From the NCBI RefSeq assembly GCF_030209445.1, contig NZ_JARVSD010000018.1, positions 124,001-188,000 on the forward strand: a stretch of DNA of 64,000 bases, read 5' to 3'. Each line of letters starts with the position of its first letter. Within the stretch, counting starts at the first letter, position 1. This DNA is from Promicromonospora sp. MEB111. GTDB lineage: Bacteria; Actinomycetota; Actinomycetes; Actinomycetales; Cellulomonadaceae. The position numbers were made by a program, and so were the translations under genes. Below, piece by piece: positions 34,118 to 42,959 of the stretch. The notes beneath the pieces were generated by a model. That model saw nothing but the letters and a program-made list of their open reading frames with translations. It was not told where the DNA came from and did not search any database.

Positions 34118-34924
34118 ATGACGACGCAGAGCAGGACAGCAGACAGCCCGCCCCGGCTGGAGGTCTCGGGGCTGACCGTGACGTTCGGCGGCCTGACCGC
34201 CGTGGACGACGTGTCCTTCACCGTGGGCGACGGCGAGACCGTCGCGCTCATCGGCCCCAACGGTGCGGGCAAGACGACGGTGTTCAACGCCGTGTGCGGC
34301 CTGGTGCGCGCCCGGCGGGGCCAGGTCCGGGTGGACGGCGCGCCCGCGCCGTCGTCCGCGACCGGGCTGCTCGGGGCCGGGGTCTCCCGGACCCTGCAGG
34401 GCCTGGGGCTGTTCGACCGCCTCACGGTGCTGGAGAACGTGCTGGTGCCGCTGACCGGCACGAGCCCGCGCCGGCCCCGACGGCGCACCCCCGGCGGCTC
34501 GCGCGCCCGGGCCCTCGGGCTCGACACGGCCCGCGAGACGCTGGCCGCCCTCGGCCTGGGCGACCTGGCCGCGGTGCCCGCCGGGACGCTGCCCTACCCG
34601 GAGCGCAAGCGCGTGGCGCTCGCCCGCGCCCTGGTCACCCGGCCGCGGCTGCTGCTCCTGGACGAGCCCGCCGGCGGGCTCGGTCCCGCGGACATCGACC
34701 GGCTCGCGGGAACCGTGCGCGACGTGTCCGGCGCCGGCTGCTCCGTGCTGCTGGTCGAGCACCACGTCGACTTCGTGACGGACGTGGCCGACCGCGTGGT
34801 GGTGCTCGACTTCGGGCACGTCATCGCCGCCGGCACGCCCGACGAGGTGCGCCGCGACCCCGCCGTCGAGGAGGCCTACCTCGGCGTGCCCGCCGGGACC
34901 GGGGCCTCGGAGGAGACGGCATGA
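34118..34924 (+). CDS. livG: Liv-type ABC importer ATPase 1 (LivG-like)
   Basis: 268 residues from the ATG at 34118, GAAGAGG upstream. Walker A GPNGAGKTT near residue 47, Walker B LLLLDEPAGGL, and the LivG-type insertion region (about 95-135). The usual LSGGQ signature is replaced by LPYPERKRVALA, as in several LivG proteins that have (L)xYGxQR-like variants. The terminal VLDFGHVIAAGTPDEVRRDPAVEEAYLG is diagnostic of LivG. First gene of a complete five-gene importer; overlaps the next ATPase. Confidence 0.92.
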   Translation: MTTQSRTADSPPRLEVSGLTVTFGGLTAVDDVSFTVGDGETVALIGPNGAGKTTVFNAVCGLVRARRGQVRVDGAPAPSSATGLLGAGVSRTLQGLGLFDRLTVLENVLVPLTGTSPRRPRRRTPGGSRARALGLDTARETLAALGLGDLAAVPAGTLPYPERKRVALARALVTRPRLLLLDEPAGGLGPADIDRLAGTVRDVSGAGCSVLLVEHHVDFVTDVADRVVVLDFGHVIAAGTPDEVRRDPAVEEAYLGVPAGTGASEETA

Positions 34925-35652
34925 GCACCCTGACGATCGAGCGCCTCACCGTCGGTCACGGCGACGGCGCCGCCGTGCTGGACGGCCTCGACCTCGAGGT
35001 GCCCGCCGGCGGCGTCGTCGCGCTGCTCGGGGCCAACGGCGCCGGCAAGACGACGCTGCTGCGCGCCCTGCTGGGCCTGGTCCCCGTCCGCGGCGGCCGG
35101 GTGCTGCTCGACGGCGCCGACCTGACCGGGCTGCCCACCGAGGACCGCGCGCGCCGTGGGCTCGCGCTCGTCCCCGAGGGGCGCGGCGTGGTGGCCGAGC
35201 TGACCGTCGCGGAGAACCTCCGGCTCGGCGCCCTGTGGAGGGACGCGGGGCGGGGGCACACCAGCGCCGCGCGCGACGCCGCCGTCGGGCAGATGTACGA
35301 GCTGTTCGAGCCGCTGGCGCGGCGACGCGACGCCGCGGGCCACTCCCTGTCCGGGGGCGAGCGGCAGATGCTCGCGCTCGCCCGCGCCCTGGTGGCCCGG
35401 CCCGCGGTGCTCCTGCTCGACGAGCCCTCCCTGGGGCTGGCGCCGCTGGTGGTCGCCCAGCTCCTCGGCGTGCTCCGCGACCAGGCCCGGGCCACCGGGC
35501 TCACCGTGCTCCTGGCCGAGCAGAACGTCACCGGCGCGCTGTCGGTGGCCGACCGCGGCGTCGTCCTGTCCCTGGGGGAGGTCGTCGCCGACCGGCCGGC
35601 CGCCGCGCTGGCCGCCGACCCCGCCCTCCGCCACGCCTACCTGGGCTTCTAG
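34921..35652 (+). CDS. livF: Liv-type ABC importer ATPase 2 (LivF-like)
   Basis: 243 residues. Walker A GANGAGKTT near residue 40, signature LSGGERQM and Walker B VLLLDEPSLGLAPLVV. GLALVPEGRGVVAELTVAENL is the LivF-specific segment, and it ends RHAYLGF. Energises uptake with LivG. The ATG overlaps the LivG stop (ATGA). Confidence 0.93.
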   Translation: MSTLTIERLTVGHGDGAAVLDGLDLEVPAGGVVALLGANGAGKTTLLRALLGLVPVRGGRVLLDGADLTGLPTEDRARRGLALVPEGRGVVAELTVAENLRLGALWRDAGRGHTSAARDAAVGQMYELFEPLARRRDAAGHSLSGGERQMLALARALVARPAVLLLDEPSLGLAPLVVAQLLGVLRDQARATGLTVLLAEQNVTGALSVADRGVVLSLGEVVADRPAAALAADPALRHAYLGF

Positions 35653-35675
35653 CCGGTTTCGAGAGGAGACCAGCC

Positions 35676-36554
35676 ATGGAAAGACTCGTGTTCCTGCTGT
35701 CGACCGGACTCGCGCGCGGCGCCGTCCTCGCCCTGTTCGCGCTGTCGCTCGTGATCGTCTACCGGGCCGCCCGGGTCGTGAACTTCGCCCAGGCCGCCCT
35801 GGCGGTCGTGCCCGTCTACGTGGCCTTCGCGATCACGTCCGCCACCGGCTCGTACTGGCTGGGGCTCGCCGCCGCGCTCGCCACCGGCGCGCTGCTCGGT
35901 ACCGTGGTCGAGCGGCGGCTCATGCGCCTGGTGCCGCAGGACAACCCGCTGGCCGGCATCATCGTGGCGATCGGCCTGGTCATGGTGCTCCAGGCCGGGC
36001 TCGCGATCGCCTTCGGACCCGACCACCGGCCCGTGCACGCGCCGTTCCCGCAGCGGCCCCTCGAGGTGGGCGGCGTCGGGCTGATGAGCCCGTACGACCT
36101 GTTCGTGCTCGTGGTCGCCGCCGTCGTCATGGGCGGCCTGGCCCTCCTGTTCAACCGCACCTCGCTGGGCCTCCAGCTGCGCGCGGCGGCCTTCGCCCCC
36201 GAGACCTCCCGCCTGCTGGGCGTGCGCGTGCCCCGCATGGTCACGCTCGGCTGGACGCTCTCCATCGCCACCGCGGCGCTCGCGGCCCTGCTGCTGGTGC
36301 CCACGGGGCTCGGCCTGGACCCCCACGCGGCCGACGTGCTGTTCGTCAATGCGTTCGCCGCCGCCGTCGTCGGCGGGCTCGACTCGCCGGCGGGGGCCCT
36401 GGTGGCCGGGCTGTCGGTCGGCGTGCTCGTGGCCCTCGTGACCGGGTACGCGTCGGCCGCGGCGGCGCCGCCGGCGGTGCTCGCGCTCCTCACGGTCGTG
36501 CTGCTCGTGCGCCCGCAGGGGCTCTTCGCCGCGAGGGAGGCCCGGACCGCATGA
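35676..36554 (+). CDS. livH: Liv-type permease 1 (LivH-like)
   Basis: 292 residues, eight or so membrane helices. SLVIVYRAARVVNFAQAAL near the N-terminus and LRAAAFAPETSRLLGVRV (the EAA-like ATPase-contact loop) are LivH hallmarks; AAAVVGGLDSPAGALVAGL precedes the last helices. GAGAGGAG upstream supports the ATG at 35676. Overlaps the next permease by 4 bases. Confidence 0.92.
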   Translation: MERLVFLLSTGLARGAVLALFALSLVIVYRAARVVNFAQAALAVVPVYVAFAITSATGSYWLGLAAALATGALLGTVVERRLMRLVPQDNPLAGIIVAIGLVMVLQAGLAIAFGPDHRPVHAPFPQRPLEVGGVGLMSPYDLFVLVVAAVVMGGLALLFNRTSLGLQLRAAAFAPETSRLLGVRVPRMVTLGWTLSIATAALAALLLVPTGLGLDPHAADVLFVNAFAAAVVGGLDSPAGALVAGLSVGVLVALVTGYASAAAAPPAVLALLTVVLLVRPQGLFAAREARTA

Positions 36555-37591
36555 GACTCCTGCTGCGCGCCGGGCTGCTCACGCTGCTCGCCCTGGGCGC
36601 CACCTTCCTGCTCGACCCGTACCGCAACTACCAGCTCGCCACCGCGACCGGGGTCTTCGCCGCCGTGGCCGGGCTCACCCTCCTGGTCGGGCTCACCGGC
36701 CAGCTCTCCCTGGGGCACGGCGTGCTCATGGCCGCCGGCGGGTACGGGTACGCCCTGACCGCCACCCGGGTCGAGTCCGCGATCGAGGGCACCCCGGTGG
36801 CCGACGGCGTCGGCGGCCGGCTCCTGCCCCTGCTCGCCGGGGTGGCCGGCGCCCTGGTCACCTCGGGACTGCTCGGCCTGCTGCTCGGGCTGGCCGCTGC
36901 CCGGCTGCGCGGCCCCTACCTGGCGGGCCTGACGCTCGCCCTGGTGATCGCGCTGCCCTCGGCCGCGAGCACCATCCCCGGCCTGGCGGGGGAGCAGGGC
37001 GTGCGCGCCCCGTTCGTCCCCGTGCCCGACACGCTGGCGCTGCTCATCGCCACCGAGCAGTGGCACGCCTGGCTCGCGATCCTGGTCGCGGCCTGCGCCG
37101 TCACGCCGCTGGTCGCCCTGCGCGCCGGACGCGCGGGCCTGCGCATGCGCGCGGTGCACGACGACGAGACGGCCGCCCGCCTGGCCGGCGTCGACCCCGG
37201 CCGGGTCAAGGCCGGGGCTTTTGTGCTCAGCTCGCTCGCCGCGGGCCTGGGCGGCGCGGTGCTCGCCATCGTCACGCAGCAGGTCAGCCCCGGGGCGTAC
37301 GGCCTCGGGTTCTCGCTGCTGCTCGTGGTCGCCGCCGTGATCGGCGGGCTCGGCTCGCTCGGCGGCGCCGCGATCGGGGCGGTGCTCGTGACGCTGCTGC
37401 CGTGGGTCGTCGACCAGGCCACGGCCGCCCTGCCCGCCGATCTGGGCCACCGCCTGCAGGGCAACCTCGAGATCGCGCTGTTCGGCGTGGTCGTGATCGT
37501 CGTGACCGTCCTCCGGCCGGGCGGGCTCGCCCGGCTGTTCCCTGACCGCAAGCCCTTTCCCAGCCACGTCCTTTCCAACACAGTGAGGTGA
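36551..37591 (+). CDS. livM: Liv-type permease 2 (LivM-like)
   Basis: 346 residues, about ten membrane helices. LTGQLSLGHGVLMAAGGYGYA is the LivM signature, and LRMRAVHDDETAARLAGVDPGRVKAGAFVLSSLAAGLGGAV is the ATPase-contact loop. Ends in a short basic tail (LFPDRKPFPSHVLSNTVR). Forms the channel with LivH. The substrate cannot be read from the permease. Confidence 0.92.
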   Translation: MRLLLRAGLLTLLALGATFLLDPYRNYQLATATGVFAAVAGLTLLVGLTGQLSLGHGVLMAAGGYGYALTATRVESAIEGTPVADGVGGRLLPLLAGVAGALVTSGLLGLLLGLAAARLRGPYLAGLTLALVIALPSAASTIPGLAGEQGVRAPFVPVPDTLALLIATEQWHAWLAILVAACAVTPLVALRAGRAGLRMRAVHDDETAARLAGVDPGRVKAGAFVLSSLAAGLGGAVLAIVTQQVSPGAYGLGFSLLLVVAAVIGGLGSLGGAAIGAVLVTLLPWVVDQATAALPADLGHRLQGNLEIALFGVVVIVVTVLRPGGLARLFPDRKPFPSHVLSNTVR

Positions 37592-37597
37592 ACGGAA

Positions 37598-38875
37598 ATG
37601 CGCACTGCTTCTCTGTCCAGCCCCCGCTCCGTGGGCACGGCGGCCGTCCTCGGGCTGACCGCCGCGACGGCGCTGTCGGCCTGCTCCACCCCCGCGGCCG
37701 CCGAGGTCCCCGGCGTCACCGACGACACGGTGGTCATCGGCACCCACCAGCCGCTGACGGGTCCGGCCGCGGCCGGCTTCGCGTCGATCTCGGCGGCCAC
37801 CGCGGCGTACTTCGACCACGTGAACGCGAACGGCGGCATCCACGGCCGCGAGATCGAGTACGTCGTCAAGGACGACGGCTACAACCCCGCGAACACCCAG
37901 ACGGTGGTGCGCGAGCTGGTCCAGGAGGACGAGGTCTTCGCCGTCGTCAACGGCCTGGGCACGCCCACGCACTCCAGCGTGCTCGACTACCTGGCCCAGA
38001 ACGACGTGCCCGACCTGTTCGTCGCCTCGGGCTCCCTGACGTGGGACCAGCCGGAGGAGTACCCGAACACGTTCGGCTTCAACGCCGACTACGTGACCGA
38101 GGGCGCGGCGCTCGCGCAGTACGCGCTGGACACCGAGCCGGACGCCGTCGTCTGCGTGCTGGGCCAGGACGACGACTTCGGCGAGGGCATCCTGGCGGGC
38201 GTCGAGCTGGCCGTGGGCGCGGACGGGGTGGCGAGCAGCCAGACCTACTCCACCGCCGACCAGGACGTGACCGCGCAGATCGGCGCCATGAAGGAGGCCG
38301 GTTGCACGCACAACGTGCTCGGCACCATCAACGGGTTCACGGCCCTGGCCGTGGGCACGGCCGCGCAGATGGACTGGTTCCCGCGGTGGCACGTGTCCTC
38401 CTCGGGCGCCGACCACCCGACGCTCGTCGAGTACCTCGGCGCGGACGTCGCGCCGGTGCTGGAGGGCCTCGTCTCCGTGAACTACCTGCCCAACAGCCCG
38501 TCGTCCGAGTGGTACGAGCTGTTCTCGCGGATCAACGACGAGTACAACGACGGCGCGCCCTACACGGGCAACACCACCTACGGCATGAGCGTGGGCTACC
38601 AGTTCGCCGAGGCGCTCGCGGCGGCCGGCACCGACCCGACCCGGGAATCGATCGTGGCGGCGATCGAGTCGGGTGAGCTGCAGGGCAACGGCATCGCGCC
38701 GCTGACGTACTCCGCGGAGGATCATCTTGCCCATCGCACCGTCCGCATCGCGGTGGTGACGGACGGCGTGCAGGACTTCACCGACGAGGCCTACACGGTG
38801 TCCGAGGCCGGGGCGACCCCGGCCGAGCCCGCGCAGGTGCCGCTGGAGAACGAGGGCATCCCGGTCACCGAGTGA
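37598..38875 (+). CDS. livK: Liv-type substrate-binding lipoprotein
   Basis: 425 residues. N-terminal lipoprotein signal with lipobox LSAC at about residues 26-29 (ALSACSTPAAAE). Periplasmic-binding fold type I follows (VVIGTHQPLTGPAAAGFASISAATAAYFDHVNANGGIHGREI). In actinobacteria it is tethered to the outer face of the membrane. This Liv/Amt branch takes amino acids, amides, aromatic or carboxylic acids; given the downstream acyl-CoA genes a carboxylic acid is more likely than leucine (inference). Follows LivM by 6 bases. Confidence 0.92.
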   Translation: MRTASLSSPRSVGTAAVLGLTAATALSACSTPAAAEVPGVTDDTVVIGTHQPLTGPAAAGFASISAATAAYFDHVNANGGIHGREIEYVVKDDGYNPANTQTVVRELVQEDEVFAVVNGLGTPTHSSVLDYLAQNDVPDLFVASGSLTWDQPEEYPNTFGFNADYVTEGAALAQYALDTEPDAVVCVLGQDDDFGEGILAGVELAVGADGVASSQTYSTADQDVTAQIGAMKEAGCTHNVLGTINGFTALAVGTAAQMDWFPRWHVSSSGADHPTLVEYLGADVAPVLEGLVSVNYLPNSPSSEWYELFSRINDEYNDGAPYTGNTTYGMSVGYQFAEALAAAGTDPTRESIVAAIESGELQGNGIAPLTYSAEDHLAHRTVRIAVVTDGVQDFTDEAYTVSEAGATPAEPAQVPLENEGIPVTE

Positions 38876-38932
38876 CCGGGGTCCGGCGAGGGCGCCGCAC
38901 CGGAACCAGAACCACCGCAGGGAAGGGGAACC

Positions 38933-40051
38933 ATGACGAACGAACTGCCCGGCCTGGACGTCGCCGGCCTGTCCGCCTGGCTGGCCAGGGAGCACCCGGA
39001 GCTCGCGGGTCCGGACACCGGCCCGGGCCCCGGGCTGACGGCGACCCTCGTCCCCGGCGGCCGCAGCAACCTCACCTACCGGGTGGACGGCGCCGCCCGT
39101 CCGCTGGTGCTGCGGCGCCCGCCGCTGGGGCACGTGCTGTCCAGCGCGCACGACATGCGGCGCGAGCACCGCGTCATCACCGCCCTGGCGGGGACGATCC
39201 CGGTGCCGCCCACGGTGGCGGTGGTGGACGACACCGCCGCCGCCGAGGTCACGGGCACCGTGTTCTTCGTCATGGGGTACGTGGCCGGCGCCGTCCTGGC
39301 CCGGCCCGAGGACAACGCGGCCTGGACCCCCGCGGGCCTGGGCCGGCTCGCGACCGAGCTGGCCGAGGTGCTGGCGGACCTGCACGGCACCGACCCCGTC
39401 GCGGTCGGGCTGGCCGACTTCGGCCGGCCCGCCGGGTACCTGGGCCGTCAGCTCAAGACCTGGCGGCGCCAGTACGACGCCTCCAGGTCGCGGCCCCAGC
39501 CACTCCTGGACACCCTCCAGGAGCGGCTGGCGGACGCGGTGCCCGACGACGGGGCGCGCTCCGGCATCGTGCACGGCGACTACCGGCTCGACAACGTGCT
39601 CGTGGCCGGGCGGCCCGACGCGCCCCACGTCGCGGCGGTGCTGGACTGGGAGATGGCCACGCTCGGCGACCCGCTCGTGGACCTGGGCATGCTCGGCATG
39701 TACTGGGACATCCACGAGCTGACGCGGGCGGCCGGCGTCGTCGGCGTCGCCGGGGCGATCGTGCCCGGCGCGGGCTACCCGGACTTCGCCGAGGTCATCG
39801 ACGCCTACGCGGCCCGCGCCGGCATCGCCGTGCCGGACCTGGCCTGGTACCGGGCGTTCGCCTGCTACAAGCTCGCGGTCATCCTCGAGGGCATCCACTA
39901 CCGGTTCACCGGCGGCCAGACCGTCGGCGCCGGGTTCGACACGATCGGCGCCCTGGTGGCGCCGCTGGCCGCCGAGGGGCTGGCCCGGCTCGGCGTCGCG
40001 ACCGGCGGCGTCGTCCCGTCCCGTCCCGCCACCACGGAAGGGGGAGCCTGA
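38933..40051 (+). CDS. APH-like kinase, ACAD10/11 N-domain (LvaA) type
   Basis: 372 residues of aminoglycoside-phosphotransferase fold. Catalytic loop IVHGDYRLDNVLV (His214, Asp216, Asn221) and metal-binding VLDWEMATLGDPLVDLGML (Asp near 238). An N-terminal Gly-rich loop, PGGRSNLTYRV, is also seen. This subgroup equals the N-terminal half of human ACAD10/11 and Pseudomonas LvaA, which phosphorylate the 4-hydroxy group of 4-hydroxyacyl-CoA. The stop overlaps the ATG of an acyl-CoA dehydrogenase, so the two halves are coupled as separate genes. Antibiotic resistance is unlikely in this context. Confidence 0.87.
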   Translation: MTNELPGLDVAGLSAWLAREHPELAGPDTGPGPGLTATLVPGGRSNLTYRVDGAARPLVLRRPPLGHVLSSAHDMRREHRVITALAGTIPVPPTVAVVDDTAAAEVTGTVFFVMGYVAGAVLARPEDNAAWTPAGLGRLATELAEVLADLHGTDPVAVGLADFGRPAGYLGRQLKTWRRQYDASRSRPQPLLDTLQERLADAVPDDGARSGIVHGDYRLDNVLVAGRPDAPHVAAVLDWEMATLGDPLVDLGMLGMYWDIHELTRAAGVVGVAGAIVPGAGYPDFAEVIDAYAARAGIAVPDLAWYRAFACYKLAVILEGIHYRFTGGQTVGAGFDTIGALVAPLAAEGLARLGVATGGVVPSRPATTEGGA

Positions 40052-41304
40052 TGGACTTCGCACCCGACGAGACGACCCGGGAGGTCACCGGCCGGGTCCG
40101 GGACTTCCTGGCGGACGACGTGCTGCCCGCCGAGCCCGTGCTCGCCGCGCAGCTCGCTGCCACCCCCGACGACTGGTCGTTCCGGCCCGTCGTGCGCCAC
40201 CTGCAGGCCACGGCCCGCGAGCGGGGCCTGTGGAACCTGTTCGGCGGCCTGACCAACCTGCAGTACGCCCCCGTGGCCGAGCTGACCGGGTACAGCCCCC
40301 GGCTCGCGCCCGTCGCCATGAACTGCGCCGCGCCCGACACCGGCAACATGGAGCTGCTTGCCCACTTCGCCACGCCCGAGCAGCGCGAGCGCTGGCTCGA
40401 CCCGTTGCTGGACGGCGCGCAGCGGTCGGCGTTCTGCATGACCGAGCCCGGCGTCGCGTCGTCGGACGCCACGAACATCGCCACCCGCATCGTGCGCGAG
40501 GGTGACGAGTACGTGATCACCGGCCGCAAGTGGTTCGCCACGGGCGCGATGAACCCGGACTGCGGGCTGCTGGTCGTGATGGGCAAGACGGACCCGGACG
40601 CGCCCCGGCACCGGCAGCAGTCCATGGTGCTCGTGCCCCGCGACACCCCCGGCGTCACCGTGCTGCGCGGCCTGACCGTGCTGGGCTACGACGACCGCGA
40701 CCACGGCGGCCACGCCGAGATCGTGTTCGACGACGTCCGCGTGCCCGCCACCGCGCTGCTGGGCGGCGAGGGCGACGGGTTCGCCATGGCCCAGGCCCGC
40801 CTCGGGCCCGGCCGCATCCACCACTGCATGCGCGCCCTCGGCACGGCCGAGCGGGCGCTGGACCTGGTGCGCGAGCGCGCCGCCGAGCGGGTCGCGTTCG
40901 GCCGGCCGCTCGCCGACCAGGGCGTGGTGCGCGAGTGGGCCGCCACCTCCCGCATCGAGATCGAGTCGCTGCGCCTGCTCGTGCTCAAGACCGCCTGGCT
41001 CATGGACACCGTCGGCAACAAGGCCGCCATGACCGAGATCCAGGCCATCAAGATCGCGGTACCCCGCGCCGTCGGGCAGATCCTGGACCGCGCCGTCCAG
41101 GTGTTCGGCGCCGCCGGGGTCTCCGGCGACCACCCCCTGGCCGAGCTGCTCGCCGGCGTCCGCACCCTGCGCCTGGCCGACGGGCCCGACGAGGTGCACC
41201 TCGCCTCCCTCGGCCGGGCCGAGCTCCGCCGTCGTGCGCCCTACCTGGCGCGCCCCTCCGCAACCCCGTCAGCCCCGTCGACCGTCGAAGGAGACCCGAC
41301 ATGA
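40051..41304 (+). CDS. Acyl-CoA dehydrogenase, ACAD10/11 C-domain (LvaC) type
   Basis: 417 residues. FAD/substrate motifs AFCMTEPGVASSDATNIATRI and ITGRKWFATGA, and dimer region RVAFGRPLADQGVVREWAA. The region of the usual catalytic Glu (YEGT motif) reads LADGPDEVH (about 375-383), typical of the ACAD10/11 group; an Asp stands where Glu is expected. In that group the enzyme eliminates phosphate from 4-phosphoacyl-CoA, isomerising the acid for beta-oxidation. Overlaps the kinase upstream (TGATG) and the ligase downstream (ATGA). Confidence 0.9.
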   Translation: MDFAPDETTREVTGRVRDFLADDVLPAEPVLAAQLAATPDDWSFRPVVRHLQATARERGLWNLFGGLTNLQYAPVAELTGYSPRLAPVAMNCAAPDTGNMELLAHFATPEQRERWLDPLLDGAQRSAFCMTEPGVASSDATNIATRIVREGDEYVITGRKWFATGAMNPDCGLLVVMGKTDPDAPRHRQQSMVLVPRDTPGVTVLRGLTVLGYDDRDHGGHAEIVFDDVRVPATALLGGEGDGFAMAQARLGPGRIHHCMRALGTAERALDLVRERAAERVAFGRPLADQGVVREWAATSRIEIESLRLLVLKTAWLMDTVGNKAAMTEIQAIKIAVPRAVGQILDRAVQVFGAAGVSGDHPLAELLAGVRTLRLADGPDEVHLASLGRAELRRRAPYLARPSATPSAPSTVEGDPT

Positions 41305-42959
41305 CCCCAGCACCCGCCGCCGCGCCCGACCCCGCCGTCGACGGGCCCGGGTACGGCACCCTGTCCATCGCGAGCATGCTCGCCGAGACCGCCCGCCGGT
41401 ACCCCGGCCGCCCCGCCCTGTACTTCCTGGGGCAGGCCACCACCTACGGCGACCTCTGGGACCAGACCCGCGCGTACGCGGGGGCGCTCGCGGCCCGGGG
41501 CATCGGGCCGGGCTCGCGCGTGGCGATGATCGTGCCGAACGTGCCCGACTTCGCGCGCGTCTACTACGCCACCCTCGCGCTCGGCGCCGTCGTGGTCCCG
41601 GTGCACCTGCTGTTCCGCACGGACGAGATCGAGTTCGTGCTGCGGGACGCGGGGGCCGACGTCGTGGTGGTCGCCGCCCCGATGCTGGCGGAGGCCGCCC
41701 CCGCGGCCGCGCGGGCCGGCGTGCCGCTGCTGACCGTGCTGCTGCCGCAGGACGCCGCCCGCCGGCTCGCCGACCAGGGCACCCCGGTGGGGCGGCTGGA
41801 GGACGAGGCGGCCGCGGCCACGCCGATCGAGCGGCACGCGAGCGTCAACCCCCTGGCCGCGGCCACCATCCTGTACACGAGCGGCACCACGGGCACGCCC
41901 AAGGGCGCGGTGGGCTCGCACCTGGCGATGGTCGAGCAGGTGCACTGCTCCCTGATCGACTCGTTCGACCTGCGGCCCGACGACGTGGTGTACGGCGGCC
42001 TGCCGTTCTTCCACTCGTTCGGCCAGATGGCGGTGCTCAACATGGCGTTCCGGCGCGGCGCGTCGATCGTGCTGCTGCCCCGGTTCGACCCGGACGAGGC
42101 CCTGGAGCTGCTGGTGGCGCACGGCGCGACCGTGTTCACGGCCGTGCCGACCAACTTCGCGGGCATGGTCGAGGCGGCCCGCCGGTCGGCGGCGCGGCCC
42201 CCGCTGCGGTTCGCCGTCTCCGGCGGTGCGGCGCTGCCGGTGGCGCTGCTGGAGGCGTTCGAGGAGGCGTACGGCGCGCAGGTGCACGAGGGGTACGGGC
42301 TCACCGAGACGTCGCCGTCGTGCACCTTCAACGTGACGTCCGAACCCATCCGGCCCGGGACCGTGGGCCGCCCCATGTGGGGCGTCGACGTGGCCGTGGC
42401 GGTGGCCGAGGTGGAGGACCGGGTCGAGCTGCTGCCCGCCCCGGCGCCGGGCTCCGCGGCCGGGGAGCAGAGCGAGCTGGGCGAGATCGTGGTGCGCGGG
42501 CACAACCTGATGAAGGGGTACCTGGGCCGCCCGGACGCCTCGGCGGCCGCCGTCGTGGACGGGTGGTTCCGCACCGGCGACCTGGGCACCGTCGACGCGG
42601 ACGGCATCGTGACGGTCGTGGACCGCAAGAAGGACATGATCATCCGCAACGGCTACAACGTGTATCCCACGGAGGTCGAGGCGGTGCTGGCCCGCTACCC
42701 GGGGGTCGCGCTGGCCGCGGTGTTCGGCGTGCCCGACGCCGCGCGCGGGCAGGAGGTGCACGCCGCCGTCGTGCCGTCCTCCGGGGCCGACGTGGACCCG
42801 GACGCCGTGGTCGCGTACATGAAGGAGCACGTCGCGGCGTACAAGTACCCCCGCGTGGTGCACGTCTCCCCGGACCTGCCGCTGGGCCCGAGCGGCAAGG
42901 TGCTCAAGCGCGAGCTGACGGCCCGGCACTCGGCCCCGGACCTGGCTCGGGAGGGGTGA
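41301..42959 (+). CDS. Acyl-CoA synthetase (AMP-forming)
   Basis: 552 residues, ANL superfamily. P-loop TILYTSGTTGTPKGAVGSH, A5 motif GYGLTETSPSC, A8 hinge WFRTGDLGTVDADGIVTVVDRKKDMIIRNGYNVYPTEVE, and the A10 Lys in PLGPSGKVLKREL. Activates a carboxylic acid to the CoA thioester. Its 4-base overlap with the ACAD gene puts activation, phosphorylation and elimination in one transcript. The 3' end overlaps the convergent thioesterase gene by 56 bases. Confidence 0.92.
   Translation: MTPAPAAAPDPAVDGPGYGTLSIASMLAETARRYPGRPALYFLGQATTYGDLWDQTRAYAGALAARGIGPGSRVAMIVPNVPDFARVYYATLALGAVVVPVHLLFRTDEIEFVLRDAGADVVVVAAPMLAEAAPAAARAGVPLLTVLLPQDAARRLADQGTPVGRLEDEAAAATPIERHASVNPLAAATILYTSGTTGTPKGAVGSHLAMVEQVHCSLIDSFDLRPDDVVYGGLPFFHSFGQMAVLNMAFRRGASIVLLPRFDPDEALELLVAHGATVFTAVPTNFAGMVEAARRSAARPPLRFAVSGGAALPVALLEAFEEAYGAQVHEGYGLTETSPSCTFNVTSEPIRPGTVGRPMWGVDVAVAVAEVEDRVELLPAPAPGSAAGEQSELGEIVVRGHNLMKGYLGRPDASAAAVVDGWFRTGDLGTVDADGIVTVVDRKKDMIIRNGYNVYPTEVEAVLARYPGVALAAVFGVPDAARGQEVHAAVVPSSGADVDPDAVVAYMKEHVAAYKYPRVVHVSPDLPLGPSGKVLKRELTARHSAPDLAREG

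Noticed and set aside
38933-40051. Aminoglycoside resistance gene
   Set aside because: The fold is APH-like, but the overlap with an acyl-CoA dehydrogenase and the ACAD10/11-type motifs point to lipid catabolism.
35816-40063. A very long open frame (over 1400 codons) on the minus strand opposite the Liv and kinase genes
   Set aside because: It lies antisense to well-supported genes and has Arg/Gly/His-rich composition typical of GC-driven empty frames; no domain is recognisable.
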